From a bacterium (GTDB taxonomy: Bacteria; Patescibacteriota; Minisyncoccia; Minisyncoccales; JAGGXC01), in NCBI GenBank assembly GCA_021163265.1, contig JAGGXC010000001.1, positions 1 through 37,769 of the forward strand: 37,769 nucleotides of DNA, written 5' to 3'. Positions 30,553-37,769 of the stretch are shown here, piece by piece. Position 1 is the stretch's first letter; every line of letters begins with the position of its first letter. Made by a program: the position numbers and the translations under genes. Below the pieces are notes generated by a model. It worked only from the letters and a program-made list of their open reading frames with translations, had not been told where the DNA came from and did not search any database.

Positions 30553-31704
30553 TTAGTCTAATTTTAAATTGGCAATTGCTTTAATTTTTTGCCATGATTT
30601 TTTCTCTTTCCTGTGAAAATAAGCAGCAATTGCTGTCATTACCGCATTATCTGTGCAATAACGAACAGGAGGAATATAAAGAGCACAATCCTGCAGTTGT
30701 TCTCTAACTTTTTTTGAAAGCTGATTTTGTAATTCTTTGTTAGCGGAAACTCCGCCTCCCAAGATAATTGATTTTACTCTAAAATCCTTTGCTGCTTTTA
30801 TTGTTTTTTTAATCAATACATCTATTATTGCTTGCTGTGCTTCAAAACACATTTCCCTAATGTAGTTTTTGTTTTTTTGAAAAGAAGAGCTTCTCTTTTT
30901 GAAATCATACAACACAGCAGTTTTTAGACCCGAGAAACTGAAATCGTAATCTTTGCTGTATATCATTGGTCGGGGGAGAGAAATACCTATTGTTTTCTTT
31001 TTTAATTTCTCTGCCTTTTTGGCAATAATTGGACCTCCGGGGTATCCAAGACCTAATATTCTTGCAATTTTATCCAGACATTCACCTGCTGCATCATCTC
31101 TTGTTTCTCCTATAATTTTGTAGTCTTTTTGTTTTTTGATATAAATAAGTTGAGTGTGCCCTCCAGAGACTATTAAAGCAATAGCTGGAAATCTAAATTT
31201 CTTGTTATTTAAAAGGTTGACATAAATGTGAGCTTCAATATGGTTTACAGGAATGAGAGGCACGTTCCATAAAAAAGATAATGCACGAGCGAAATTTATT
31301 CCTACCCAGAGGCATGGTTCCAATCCTGGTCCGATAGTAATAGCTATAGCATCAACTTTTGGTTTTTTGGATTTTTCTACAAACTCTAAGATATTGTTTA
31401 GTAGTTCAGGTTCCTTTATTAATATTTTTTTTAGTACTTGTTTTTGTGTCTTTTTGATTTTTTTAAGAGAGACTTTTTTTATTCCTTTTGCTTTTCTGAT
31501 AACTGTCTGGAGAACAGGTATTAGATTTTTTTGATGGGCTCTTTTTGCAAGTGTAGGCCAGATACCACCCCATTTTTTATGAATTTCTATTTGAGAGGAG
31601 ACAATTTCAGACAAAATATTAAAATCTAACTCCTTGTTTTTTTGAGCTTCTATTATAGCAATACAGGTATCATCGCAAGAAGTTTCAATAGCTAATATTT
31701 TCAT
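30553..31704 (-). CDS. tsaD: tRNA threonylcarbamoyltransferase TsaD
   Basis: 383 residues. The N-terminus AIETSCDDTCIAIIE, the metal-binding NHIEAHIY, the GGGVSANKEL segment and PPVRYCTDNAVMTA are all diagnostic. TsaD transfers threonylcarbamoyl to A37 of ANN-decoding tRNAs with TsaB and TsaE, an essential modification. Usual length is about 335-345; the excess is a lysine-rich insertion at about 70-115 (GIKKVSLKKIKKTQKQVLKKIL), after the AHQKNLIPVL helix. No partner tsa gene is in the window. The promoter is close to the start and no SD is present. Confidence 0.95.
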   Translation of the reverse strand: MKILAIETSCDDTCIAIIEAQKNKELDFNILSEIVSSQIEIHKKWGGIWPTLAKRAHQKNLIPVLQTVIRKAKGIKKVSLKKIKKTQKQVLKKILIKEPELLNNILEFVEKSKKPKVDAIAITIGPGLEPCLWVGINFARALSFLWNVPLIPVNHIEAHIYVNLLNNKKFRFPAIALIVSGGHTQLIYIKKQKDYKIIGETRDDAAGECLDKIARILGLGYPGGPIIAKKAEKLKKKTIGISLPRPMIYSKDYDFSFSGLKTAVLYDFKKRSSSFQKNKNYIREMCFEAQQAIIDVLIKKTIKAAKDFRVKSIILGGGVSANKELQNQLSKKVREQLQDCALYIPPVRYCTDNAVMTAIAAYFHRKEKKSWQKIKAIANLKLD

Positions 31705-31712
31705 ATTAGTTT

Positions 31713-31740
31713 AATTTAGCAATTATAAAAAAATAAGCAA
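31713..31740 (-). promoter_or_regulatory. Probable promoter of tsaD
   Basis: Leftward TTGCTT (31740-31735), 16-bp spacer, TAAATT (31718-31713), 8 nt before ATG 31704. Weaker than the others; a TATAAT 17 nt before the ATG is an alternative -10. Confidence 0.4.
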
Positions 31741-31816
31741 TCTTTAATATTCAATACTTAATTAGGTAAAACTGGTCTATTATTTTGAATGCTACGAAAA
31801 TATTAATTGTTTATCC

Positions 31817-31845
31817 TTGATATTTTTTTAATTTTAGACTAAAAT
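31817..31845 (+). promoter_or_regulatory. Promoter of tRNA-Glu
   Basis: TTGATA (31817-31822), 17-bp spacer, TAAAAT (31840-31845), 12 nt before the tRNA. Confidence 0.7.
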
Positions 31846-31857
31846 TTTATCAATTGA

Positions 31858-31929
31858 GGCCCCATCGTCTAATGGCCAGGACAGCAGGCTTTCAATCTGC
31901 TAATAGGGGTTCGATTCCCCTTGGGGCCG
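31858..31929 (+). tRNA. tRNA-Glu(UUC)
   Basis: Acceptor GGCCCCA/TGGGGCC, anticodon stem GCAGG/TCTGC (one G-T pair) with loop CTTTCAA (TTC), T-loop TTCGATT, discriminator G, no CCA. Confidence 0.95.
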
Positions 31930-31981
31930 CTTATTTTAAAAGTGAGTTTTAATCTCGTCTTTTTTTTGTTAACATAATTTA

Positions 31982-33520
31982 ATGTCAGAAGAGTATTATC
32001 TTAAGATTGGAAGAGCGTCAGATATAGAAAATCCGAGAGAAAGAATCATTTATAGATTACTAGAAATATTTCCTGGAGCTCTATCATGGGGAAGCCTGAT
32101 AGCTCTTTTTTTGTTGGCTTGGAAAAGACCTCTTTGGGTAGCGGTATTTGCTATAGCATTTGCTTTCTTTTGGTTGCTTAGAATGATTTATCGGAGCTTA
32201 TTGCTTCGTGTTGGTTTTAAGAAAATGAAAGAGCACGAAAAGATTAACTGGATTAAAAGGTTAGAAGACCTTAAAGAAAAAGATTGGCGGAGATATTACC
32301 ATTTAGTAGTTTTTCCGGTTTATAAAGAGCCTTTAGAAGTTTTGAGAGCAAGCTTGCTTGCGATAGAGAAAAGTGATTATCCAAAAGATAGGATAATTTT
32401 AGTTATCGGAGCAGAAGAAAGAGCTAAAGAAAAAATGAAACTAGTGATAGCCGCTTTAGAAAAAGAGTTTTCAAGTAAGTTTTTTAAATTTTTAGTAGTT
32501 TGGCATCCTGAAGGTATTCCAGGAGAAATAGCAGGTAAAAGCTCTAATGAAACTTGGGCCGTGAAGAAAGCGAAGAAAGTAATTATAGATCGGCTTGGTA
32601 TTCCCTACGAAAATATTATTTTTTCATCGTTTGACGCTGACACAGTAGTGTTTCCTAAATATTTCAGTTGTCTTACTTTTCATTATCTTACATCTAAAAA
32701 TCCTAACCGTAGAAGCTTTCAGCCGATTCCCCTGTTTATTAATAACATATGGCAAGCTCCGTTTTTCTCTCGTCTTTTCTCGTTTTCTTCTACTTTTTGG
32801 AACACAATGAATCAAGCAAGTCCAGATAATCTAGTTACTTTTTCTTCACATTCTATGAGCTTCAAAACTTTGGTAGAGGTTGGTTTTAAGCAAACAAATG
32901 TAGTCAGCGATGACTCTCGGATTTTTTGGCAGTGTTTTTTAAAATATAATGGAGATTATCGTGTTCAACCTCTTTATTATCCTGTTTCAATGGATGCGGT
33001 AGTTGCGAAAGGATATTTTCAAACTATGAAGAATGTTTATAAACAACAAAGAAGATGGGCGTATGGAGCGGGAGAAGTTCCTTATCTTTTATTTGGCTTT
33101 TTAAAAAATAAAAAAATTCCTCTTCTAAAAAAGATTCGTTATGGTTTTGTGACTATCGAAGGGTATTGGTCTTGGGCAACATCAAGTTTTATTTTATTTT
33201 TTATTGGATGGCTTCCTTTAGTTTTAGGGGGTCATGAATTTACTCAGACTTTGTTTTCTTACAATCTTCCTTGGGTTCTTAGAAATATGATGACTTTGGC
33301 AATGGTTGGGTTAGTTGTATCGGCTTATTTTAGTATAGTGCTTCTTCCTCCGAAACCTCCTGAGTATGGAAGATTAAAATATCTTGCTCTTGCACTTGAA
33401 TGGTTGGTTGTGCCAGTGGTAATGCTTATCTTTACTCCTCTTCCAGCACTTGAAGCTCAGACTCGTTGGATGTTGGGAAAATATATGGGTTTTTGGTATA
33501 CCGAGAAGGTAAGGAAATAG
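31982..33520 (+). CDS. Membrane family-2 glycosyltransferase (cellulose synthase-like)
   Basis: 512 residues. Two N-terminal membrane helices (about 33-50 and 53-68), then a GT-A catalytic domain: VVFPVYKEP (about 110-118), SSFDADTVVFP with the DxD-type metal site, VVSDDSRIFWQ with the general-base ED/DD motif, and QQRRWAYGAG, the QxxRW product-binding motif. Three or four C-terminal helices follow from about 385. This is a processive-type GT2 making an extracellular or lipid-linked glycan; the sugar is unknown. Convergent with recG, adjacent without spacing. Surface polysaccharide is a plausible role in an episymbiotic lifestyle. Confidence 0.88.
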   Translation: MSEEYYLKIGRASDIENPRERIIYRLLEIFPGALSWGSLIALFLLAWKRPLWVAVFAIAFAFFWLLRMIYRSLLLRVGFKKMKEHEKINWIKRLEDLKEKDWRRYYHLVVFPVYKEPLEVLRASLLAIEKSDYPKDRIILVIGAEERAKEKMKLVIAALEKEFSSKFFKFLVVWHPEGIPGEIAGKSSNETWAVKKAKKVIIDRLGIPYENIIFSSFDADTVVFPKYFSCLTFHYLTSKNPNRRSFQPIPLFINNIWQAPFFSRLFSFSSTFWNTMNQASPDNLVTFSSHSMSFKTLVEVGFKQTNVVSDDSRIFWQCFLKYNGDYRVQPLYYPVSMDAVVAKGYFQTMKNVYKQQRRWAYGAGEVPYLLFGFLKNKKIPLLKKIRYGFVTIEGYWSWATSSFILFFIGWLPLVLGGHEFTQTLFSYNLPWVLRNMMTLAMVGLVVSAYFSIVLLPPKPPEYGRLKYLALALEWLVVPVVMLIFTPLPALEAQTRWMLGKYMGFWYTEKVRK

Positions 33521-35686
33521 TTATTCTAAGTGTATTCTTTTTCTAAAATCTTCTAGTTTTTTTCTCAAAATAGGATGTTTCTCTAGGTTTGGATCTCTCT
33601 CTAGAATTTCTTTTGCTATTTTTTTTGTTTTTTCCACTAAAAATATATCTGTGAGAGCGGACATGGCAAGATCTGGAATACCCCATTGCCGTGTTCCGGA
33701 AAGGTTTCCAGGACCTCTTATTTTTAAATCTTTCTCTGATAAAGCAAAACCATCTTCCGATTCTACTAAAGCCTTGAGTCGTTGTCGTGTTTTTTTAGCA
33801 GGAGAATCTGTAAAGAGAAAACAGAATGATTGATATTTTGATCTTCCTACTCTTCCTCTAAATTGATGTAGTTGTGCTAATCCAAATCGTTCAGCTCCTT
33901 CGATGATCATTACCGTGGCATCAGGGACATCTACTCCTACTTCAACTACTGAGGTAGAAACAAGAATATCTATCTTCTTGTTTTTGAAATCATTCATTAT
34001 TCTTTCTTTCTCTTTTGATGGCATCTTTCCGTGCAACATTCCTACTTTAAGATCGGGGAATATTTCTTTTGAGAGTTTTTCGTATTCTTCTTTAACTGCT
34101 TTTACTTCTGCCCAGCTCAAAATCGCTCTTTTCTTTTTAGTCAAACGGGAAGAAGTAATTTTTTCTAAATCTTGGTTTTGAGATTCTATTCGTGGGCAAA
34201 TTACAAAAGCCTGCCCCCCCTTTTTTATTTGTTTTCTTACAAAATCATAAGCTTTTTGACGGTTGGCAGGACTTACTACTTTTGTAATGATTTTTTTTCT
34301 TCCTTTTGGCATTTCGTCAAGAAGAGATAGATCTAGATCTCCGTAAATACTTAAAGCCAATGTTCGGGGGATGGGAGTAGCTGTCATGGAAAGAAGGTGA
34401 GGAATTGCTTGGATTTCTGTTTGTTTTGTTGGATTGAGAAGTTTTGCTCTTTGTTCTACTCCAAAACGATGTTGTTCATCCAGAATTACCAACGCTAGAT
34501 TTTTGAATTTCACTTTATCTTGAATTAAGGCATGGGTTCCAATAAGGATATCTATTTCTCCATTTGCTGTTTTCTCAAGGATTTTTTTTCTGGAGATTTC
34601 AATAATTTCTTTCAGTTTTTTGGATACGAATTTATCTGTTTTGCCTGTAAGAAGGCCAATGTTGAGTTTGAAGTCTGCTAGTAGTTTAGTAATTTCTTGG
34701 AAATGTTGTTTTGCGAGAATTTCAGTAGGTGCCATAAAAGCTACCTGATAACCTGCTTTTGTAACATTAAGCGCTGCAATTGTTGCTACCACTGTTTTGC
34801 CTGATCCAACATCTCCTTCTAGTAGTCTGTTCATAGGATGGGGTTTTTCCATATTCTTTAAAATTTGCCAAACACATTTTTTTTGGGCACCTGTAAGAGT
34901 AAAAGGCAAAGAATTTATAAATTCTTTGATTAATTCAATGTTGATAGGAATTGCTATTGCTTTCTGCTGCGCTATTTTCTGTCTTTCTTTTAGAACTGAT
35001 AACTGGATTAGGAAAAGTTCTTCAAAAGCAAATCTCTCTTGAGCTTTTTTCGCTAGAGCTTTTGAGCTAGGAAAATGAATTTGCCAAAGAGCTTTGGTTA
35101 ACTCCATTAGTTTGTATTTTTGTCTTATATCTGGCGGAATTGGGTCTTGAATTTTGTCTTTCAACTTTATCAAAAGTGGTTTGATAATATATCTTAACCA
35201 CCGTGAAGAAAGTCCTTCTGTTTCAGGATACACCGGAACTAATCTTCCGGTATGAGTGAATCCTGAAAGCTCTTTTTTGTCGGTTATTTTTTCACGGGCA
35301 GGATTGCTTAAATAAAGACCGTCTTCTCCTCTTACTACTTTTCCTGCCAAACAAAGAGTGTCTTTTTCTTTAATCGTGTTTGTGAGATATGGCTGGTTGA
35401 ACCATACTACTTTGATTGCTCCAGTTTTGTCTTCGACTATAGCTTGGGTTAAAAACATTCTTTTTTTCCATGTTCTTGATGTCTCTATTTTCAGTACTTT
35501 TCCTAGAATGCAGCAAACCTCTCCTACTTTAACTTCTGCAATGGGAACTATTTTCGAGAAATCATCATAACGATGAGGAAAATGAAATAAAAGATCGCGG
35601 AGCGTTTTTATTCCTAATTTCTTTAATTTCTTTTGGTAAGTCGGTCCAATCCGAGGAATATTTTCAATTGATGTAGACAAATCCAT
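33521..35686 (-). CDS. recG: ATP-dependent DNA helicase RecG
   Basis: 721 residues. Order: N-terminal helices and HhH-like segment (IPRIGPTYQKKLKKLGI), wedge OB domain (about 60-150), SF2 helicase domain with Walker A EGDVGSGKT, DEQHRFG (motif II DExH), SMTATPIPRT (motif III), then the second RecA-like domain with STSVVEVGVDVPDATVM and QLHQFRGRVGR, and a C-terminal TRG region. RecG reverses stalled forks and processes branched DNA. All helicase motifs are intact. The -10 box lies 7 nt before ATG 35686 and no SD is present. Confidence 0.96.
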   Translation of the reverse strand: MDLSTSIENIPRIGPTYQKKLKKLGIKTLRDLLFHFPHRYDDFSKIVPIAEVKVGEVCCILGKVLKIETSRTWKKRMFLTQAIVEDKTGAIKVVWFNQPYLTNTIKEKDTLCLAGKVVRGEDGLYLSNPAREKITDKKELSGFTHTGRLVPVYPETEGLSSRWLRYIIKPLLIKLKDKIQDPIPPDIRQKYKLMELTKALWQIHFPSSKALAKKAQERFAFEELFLIQLSVLKERQKIAQQKAIAIPINIELIKEFINSLPFTLTGAQKKCVWQILKNMEKPHPMNRLLEGDVGSGKTVVATIAALNVTKAGYQVAFMAPTEILAKQHFQEITKLLADFKLNIGLLTGKTDKFVSKKLKEIIEISRKKILEKTANGEIDILIGTHALIQDKVKFKNLALVILDEQHRFGVEQRAKLLNPTKQTEIQAIPHLLSMTATPIPRTLALSIYGDLDLSLLDEMPKGRKKIITKVVSPANRQKAYDFVRKQIKKGGQAFVICPRIESQNQDLEKITSSRLTKKKRAILSWAEVKAVKEEYEKLSKEIFPDLKVGMLHGKMPSKEKERIMNDFKNKKIDILVSTSVVEVGVDVPDATVMIIEGAERFGLAQLHQFRGRVGRSKYQSFCFLFTDSPAKKTRQRLKALVESEDGFALSEKDLKIRGPGNLSGTRQWGIPDLAMSALTDIFLVEKTKKIAKEILERDPNLEKHPILRKKLEDFRKRIHLE

Positions 35687-35693
35687 TATTCTT

Positions 35694-35721
35694 ATAATAG
35701 TTTATTGGAATTAATAATCAA
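35694..35721 (-). promoter_or_regulatory. Promoter of recG
   Basis: Leftward TTGATT (35721-35716), 16-bp spacer, TATTAT (35699-35694), then 7 nt and the start codon. Predicts a leaderless mRNA. Confidence 0.6.
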
Positions 35722-35754
35722 CAAAAAACACTGTTTATTTCCAGTGTTTTTTGT
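35721..35754 (-). terminator. Terminator after tRNA-Arg
   Basis: Thirteen-bp stem (35721-35733 with 35742-35754) containing CACTG/CAGTG and A/T runs, loop of 8 nt. Read leftward it ends the tRNA-Ser(UGA)/tRNA-Arg transcript just before the recG promoter. Confidence 0.85.
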
Positions 35755-35758
35755 GTTG

Positions 35759-35830
35759 CGTCCTCGAGAGGAGTCGAACCTCTATCTGAGGCTCCGCAAG
35801 CCTCTGTTCTATCCATTGAACTACGAGGAC
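35759..35830 (-). tRNA. tRNA-Arg(GCG)
   Basis: Acceptor GTCCTCG/CGAGGAC, D-arm GTTCAATGGATAGAAC as usual in Arg tRNAs, anticodon stem GAGGC/GCCTC with loop TTGCGGA (GCG), T-loop TTCGACT, discriminator G, no CCA. Bacteria normally use ACG edited to inosine by TadA; GCG reads CGC/CGU without editing. Confidence 0.94.
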
Positions 35831-35835
35831 AGAAG

Positions 35836-35921
35836 CGGTGGGGGTGGGACTCGAACCCACAAGCCCCTCGCGGGGCGCTGGTTTTCAAGACCAGTTCCTT
35901 ACCAATTCGGAGCACCCCACC
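35836..35921 (-). tRNA. tRNA-Ser(UGA)
   Basis: 86 nt, class II. Acceptor GGTGGGG/CCCCACC, anticodon stem CTGGT/ACCAG with loop CTTGAAA (TGA), T-loop TTCGAGT, discriminator G, no CCA. Five nt upstream of tRNA-Arg. Confidence 0.95.
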
Positions 35922-35989
35922 TTTATTTCTTGAATGTGATTCTTCTGTAGAGTATCATATTTTATTTAGATTCGCAACCTCTAAATTTA

Positions 35990-36024
35990 TTGACATAGCA
36001 ATTGATTGAGCTAAAATATTTTAG
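35990..36024 (+). promoter_or_regulatory. Promoter of the 171-aa zinc-ribbon gene with palindrome
   Basis: TTGACA (35990-35995), 16-bp spacer, TAAAAT (36012-36017). The -10 lies in the palindrome CTAAAATATTTTAG (36011-36024), within a 17-mer shared with 3930-3946. Confidence 0.65.
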
Positions 36025-36044
36025 TTCTTTGAGAAGGTGAAAAA

Positions 36045-36560
36045 GTGGAAATATGTAAGAGAATGAAAATATACATATGCAACGAGTATAGAGGTTATAA
36101 TACTTTTGACGAGAAAATACCTCCGGTTCTAGAAGAATTACGCAGTGGTATTCTGGGGAAAAGATTATTTAGTTCAAGTAAGTCTCTTCAAATTTATGGT
36201 GGATGGAGAAGTAGCAATATTCCTTATTCGTATGAAGTTTTTGAGAAAAATGGTTCTCTTATTCTTTTAGAAATCTGTTATGACGCTTGGAATCGTAGTA
36301 GACCTCATGATATTCATCTGGAGATTATCAATCCAAAACCCGAACTGGTTGAAGCGATTAGAGAGGTAATGTATAAATATCCTGTTTATTCTGAAGGAGA
36401 ATCGGAATGGGATCATTATGTCAAATATAAATGTTGTCCTATCTGTGGATGCTCTCCAGAGAAAGACAGGTTAGGTTTTTATATGGGAGAATGGAAAGAT
36501 GGTCAGTGTCCTAACTGCGGTTGGAGATTTAAATCTGCGCGAACAATACCTCTTGAGTAA
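36045..36560 (+). CDS. Zinc-ribbon protein of unknown family
   Basis: 171 residues. The N-terminal 120 residues are mixed alpha/beta with no recognised motif (IPPVLEELRSGILGKRLFSSSKS, SYEVFEKNGSLILLEICYDAW). The C-terminus holds a zinc ribbon: CCPICGC around residues 130-136 and CPNCGW around 154-159. GTG 36045 is favoured because AAGGTG lies 6 nt upstream; ATG 36063 is the alternative. The gene has its own promoter and a strong SD, unlike nearby core genes, and sits between two tRNA-Ser genes together with another small zinc-ribbon gene. It looks accessory. Function unknown; nucleic-acid binding is a guess. Confidence 0.7.
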   Translation: MEICKRMKIYICNEYRGYNTFDEKIPPVLEELRSGILGKRLFSSSKSLQIYGGWRSSNIPYSYEVFEKNGSLILLEICYDAWNRSRPHDIHLEIINPKPELVEAIREVMYKYPVYSEGESEWDHYVKYKCCPICGCSPEKDRLGFYMGEWKDGQCPNCGWRFKSARTIPLE

Positions 36561-36571
36561 AGTTAAAAAAT

Positions 36572-36606
36572 AGCTGAAGTAAAGACTTCAGCTTTTTATT
36601 TTTTTG
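36572..36606 (+). terminator. Terminator after the 171-aa gene
   Basis: AGCTGAAGT (36572-36580) pairs with ACTTCAGCT (36585-36593), 4-nt loop, followed by a T-rich run. Confidence 0.85.
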
Positions 36607-36613
36607 GGAGTTA

Positions 36614-36757
36614 CTAATGAGCTAATTTCTCAAAGCAGGCTATATTAATTCTGTATTTTTCTAATCTCTCTGTGGTAAGTAATGCTCCACACTTACATTG
36701 AAGAGATGGAGGATTTTTTCCATATCTTCTACCACAATTCTTACAATACCATTCCAT
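36614..36757 (-). CDS. 47-aa zinc-ribbon microprotein
   Basis: 47 residues. An N-terminal ribbon has C5-x2-C8 (WYCKNCGRRYG) and C22/C24 (LQCKCGALL), followed by a short helix (TTERLEKYRI) and a lone cysteine near the end. ATG 36757 has a strong SD (GAGGAG, 7 nt upstream), and a TTGACA/TAAAAA promoter lies directly in front. These signals and the paired cysteines support a real gene despite its size. It converges with the 171-aa zinc-ribbon gene across that gene's terminator. Function unknown; small rubredoxin-like or nucleic-acid-binding roles are possible. Confidence 0.65.
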   Translation of the reverse strand: MEWYCKNCGRRYGKNPPSLQCKCGALLTTERLEKYRINIACFEKLAH

Positions 36758-36779
36758 ATATTATTTCTCCTCTAATCTC

Positions 36780-36808
36780 TTTTTAGTTTCTTTTTTAAAA
36801 TGTGTCAA
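36780..36808 (-). promoter_or_regulatory. Promoter of the 47-aa gene
   Basis: Leftward TTGACA (36808-36803), 17-bp spacer, TAAAAA (36785-36780), immediately after the 3' end of tRNA-Ser(GCU). Confidence 0.55.
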
Positions 36809-36815
36809 ATTTCGG

Positions 36816-36903
36816 CGGAGGAGGTGGGACTCGAACCCACAAGCCGCTTTTTACACGGCTACGGTTTAGCAAACCGCTGGCTTACCATTCGCCGCACTCC
36901 TCC
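36816..36903 (-). tRNA. tRNA-Ser(GCU)
   Basis: 88 nt, class II. Acceptor GGAGGAG/CTCCTCC, anticodon stem GCGGT/ACCGT (one G-T pair) with loop TTGCTAA (GCT), T-loop TTCGAGT, discriminator G, no CCA. Confidence 0.94.
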
Positions 36904-36942
36904 AGCAATCTAAATACAGAGTATCAGTTTTTGCTAAATCAG

Positions 36943-37677
36943 TCAATTAGATAATGGTTCCCTGGCTACTACTACTCCCCATACTTCTTTTGCTCCTGCT
37001 TTTTTCAGAATTTTTGCTGCTTCTTCCATGGTAGCACCGGTGGTATATATATCGTCTACTAGAAGAATTTTCTTGTTTTTTATTAAATGCTCATTTTTTA
37101 TCCAAAAAACGCCTTTAATATTCTCTTCTCTTTCTTTCTTTGAAAGTTCTGCTTGAGGAGAAGTTGTTTTTGCTTTTTTGAGACAGTTGAGCAATAGGGG
37201 AATTTCTAACCTATTTGCAAGTTCTTTCGCTATTTCTTCTGCTTGGTTGAAACCTCTTTTTCTTAATTTCTTCTTATGAAGAGGGATAGGAATTAAAATT
37301 TTGTCTTTCCATACCTCTTTATCTATTAGTTGAAAGTGTGTTATAATTAATTCAGCCAATGGTTTGGCTAATTCTTTCACAAAAGGATCATACTTGAATT
37401 GTCGGATCAATTCTTTGACGAGGTTGTTTTGATAAGACAAAGGAAAGAAAAGTCCATTTAATTTTTTTGAAAGGCATTGTGTACATTTTGCAGAGTTCAT
37501 ATTGCGAGAGAAGACAAGTCGTTTTGGTACAGAGCAAAGACAAAAGATGTCTTCGGTTATATCTAAACAAGATTGACAATCTTGACAAAGATAGCTTCCT
37601 TCTTTACCGCAACCAAAGCAAAATCGAGGGAAGAGGATATCAAGAAGAATTTCTTTTGTTTTCTTTAAAAGAGACAT
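36943..37677 (-). CDS. comFC: ComFC-like phosphoribosyltransferase-fold protein
   Basis: 244 residues. An N-terminal zinc finger (CFGCGKEGSYLCQDC, with more cysteines in CLCS and CTQC) precedes a type I PRTase domain: IPLHKKKLRKRGFNQAEEIAKELA (the RGFNQ signature of ComFC) and the PRPP loop ILLVDDIYTTGAT. ComFC is needed for DNA uptake and transformation in Bacillus, Haemophilus and Helicobacter, acting in the cytoplasm on incoming single strands. ATG 37677 is preferred over TTG 37707. No SD. The TrbC-like pilin and recG are the only other possibly related genes here. Confidence 0.9.
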   Translation of the reverse strand: MSLLKKTKEILLDILFPRFCFGCGKEGSYLCQDCQSCLDITEDIFCLCSVPKRLVFSRNMNSAKCTQCLSKKLNGLFFPLSYQNNLVKELIRQFKYDPFVKELAKPLAELIITHFQLIDKEVWKDKILIPIPLHKKKLRKRGFNQAEEIAKELANRLEIPLLLNCLKKAKTTSPQAELSKKEREENIKGVFWIKNEHLIKNKKILLVDDIYTTGATMEEAAKILKKAGAKEVWGVVVAREPLSN

Positions 37678-37769
37678 TTTGATATTTTTGTTTTTCTTTG
37701 GTAACAAAATCAGATATAATGGATTATATAAATAAAATAAATTAATTAAAATTAATCAATGTTTTTTGA

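Noticed and set aside
1-37769. CRISPR arrays, insertion sequences or UGA recoding
   Set aside because: No regularly spaced repeats or IS ends were seen. Genes such as those ending at 6947 and 8817 use TGA as a normal stop, with no in-frame TGA inside conserved domains.

Overview
The window looks like the chromosome of a small-genome bacterium of the Candidate Phyla Radiation (Patescibacteria, Parcubacteria-like) carrying the right-hand end of an integrated mobile element. The host assignment rests on a low-GC, lysine/glutamate-rich core set: a short IF-2 with no N-terminal extension, a RluD-type synthase without an S4 domain, L19 with a charged tail, DUF4446, FtsH, a four-repeat S1 protein, GyrA, PrsW, TsaD, RecG and a small TrbC/VirB2-like pilin. 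It also rests on 14 single-copy tRNA genes, nearly all without encoded CCA. Taxonomy is inferred; no marker was compared.

Bases 1 to about 15,600 are the accessory region. A leftward operon (3054 to 1) holds an XRE regulator with its operator, a 54-aa protein, two winged-helix replication proteins, a Hjc-like nuclease and small proteins; it resembles a phage or plasmid early region and runs off the left edge. Rightward follows a signalling cassette: a two-repeat PRC-barrel protein, a kinase-less PAS-PAS-GAF protein, a FIST-domain lipoprotein, a membrane histidine kinase and two stand-alone receiver proteins, the second apparently starting at ATT. Then come an Ntn-hydrolase/PKD fusion, a convergent membrane-anchored ectodomain protein, an XRE/ImmA-like immunity pair whose metalloprotease lacks its catalytic glutamate, a TPR-like protein and a large serine recombinase. 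The recombinase stop codon lies inside tRNA-Phe, which is probably the right attachment site.

Bases 15,594 to 37,769 are host core. A leftward block (20,454 to 16,417) mixes tRNA genes with rluD, rplS, DUF4446, infB and rbfA. Then come purC (+), S1-ftsH (-), an MBL protein, a membrane protein, gyrA and a methyltransferase (+), a pilin-like protein (+), prsW-hsp20 (-), tsaD (-), a membrane glycosyltransferase (+), recG (-) and comFC (-). Between tRNA-Ser(UGA) and tRNA-Ser(GCU) sit two small zinc-ribbon genes that look accessory.

Two translation styles are visible. Several core genes have a -10 box only 6 to 10 nt before the start codon and no Shine-Dalgarno (SD) sequence, suggesting leaderless mRNAs. 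Many element genes, purC and the two zinc-ribbon genes have strong SD sequences. tRNA-Ile(UAU) and tRNA-Arg(GCG) imply decoding that may not need TilS or TadA. There is no gene-free stretch above 300 bases; the longest gaps, 3796-4048 and 3055-3231, hold the hairpin, promoters and palindromes listed. No CRISPR array, IS element or rRNA was seen.
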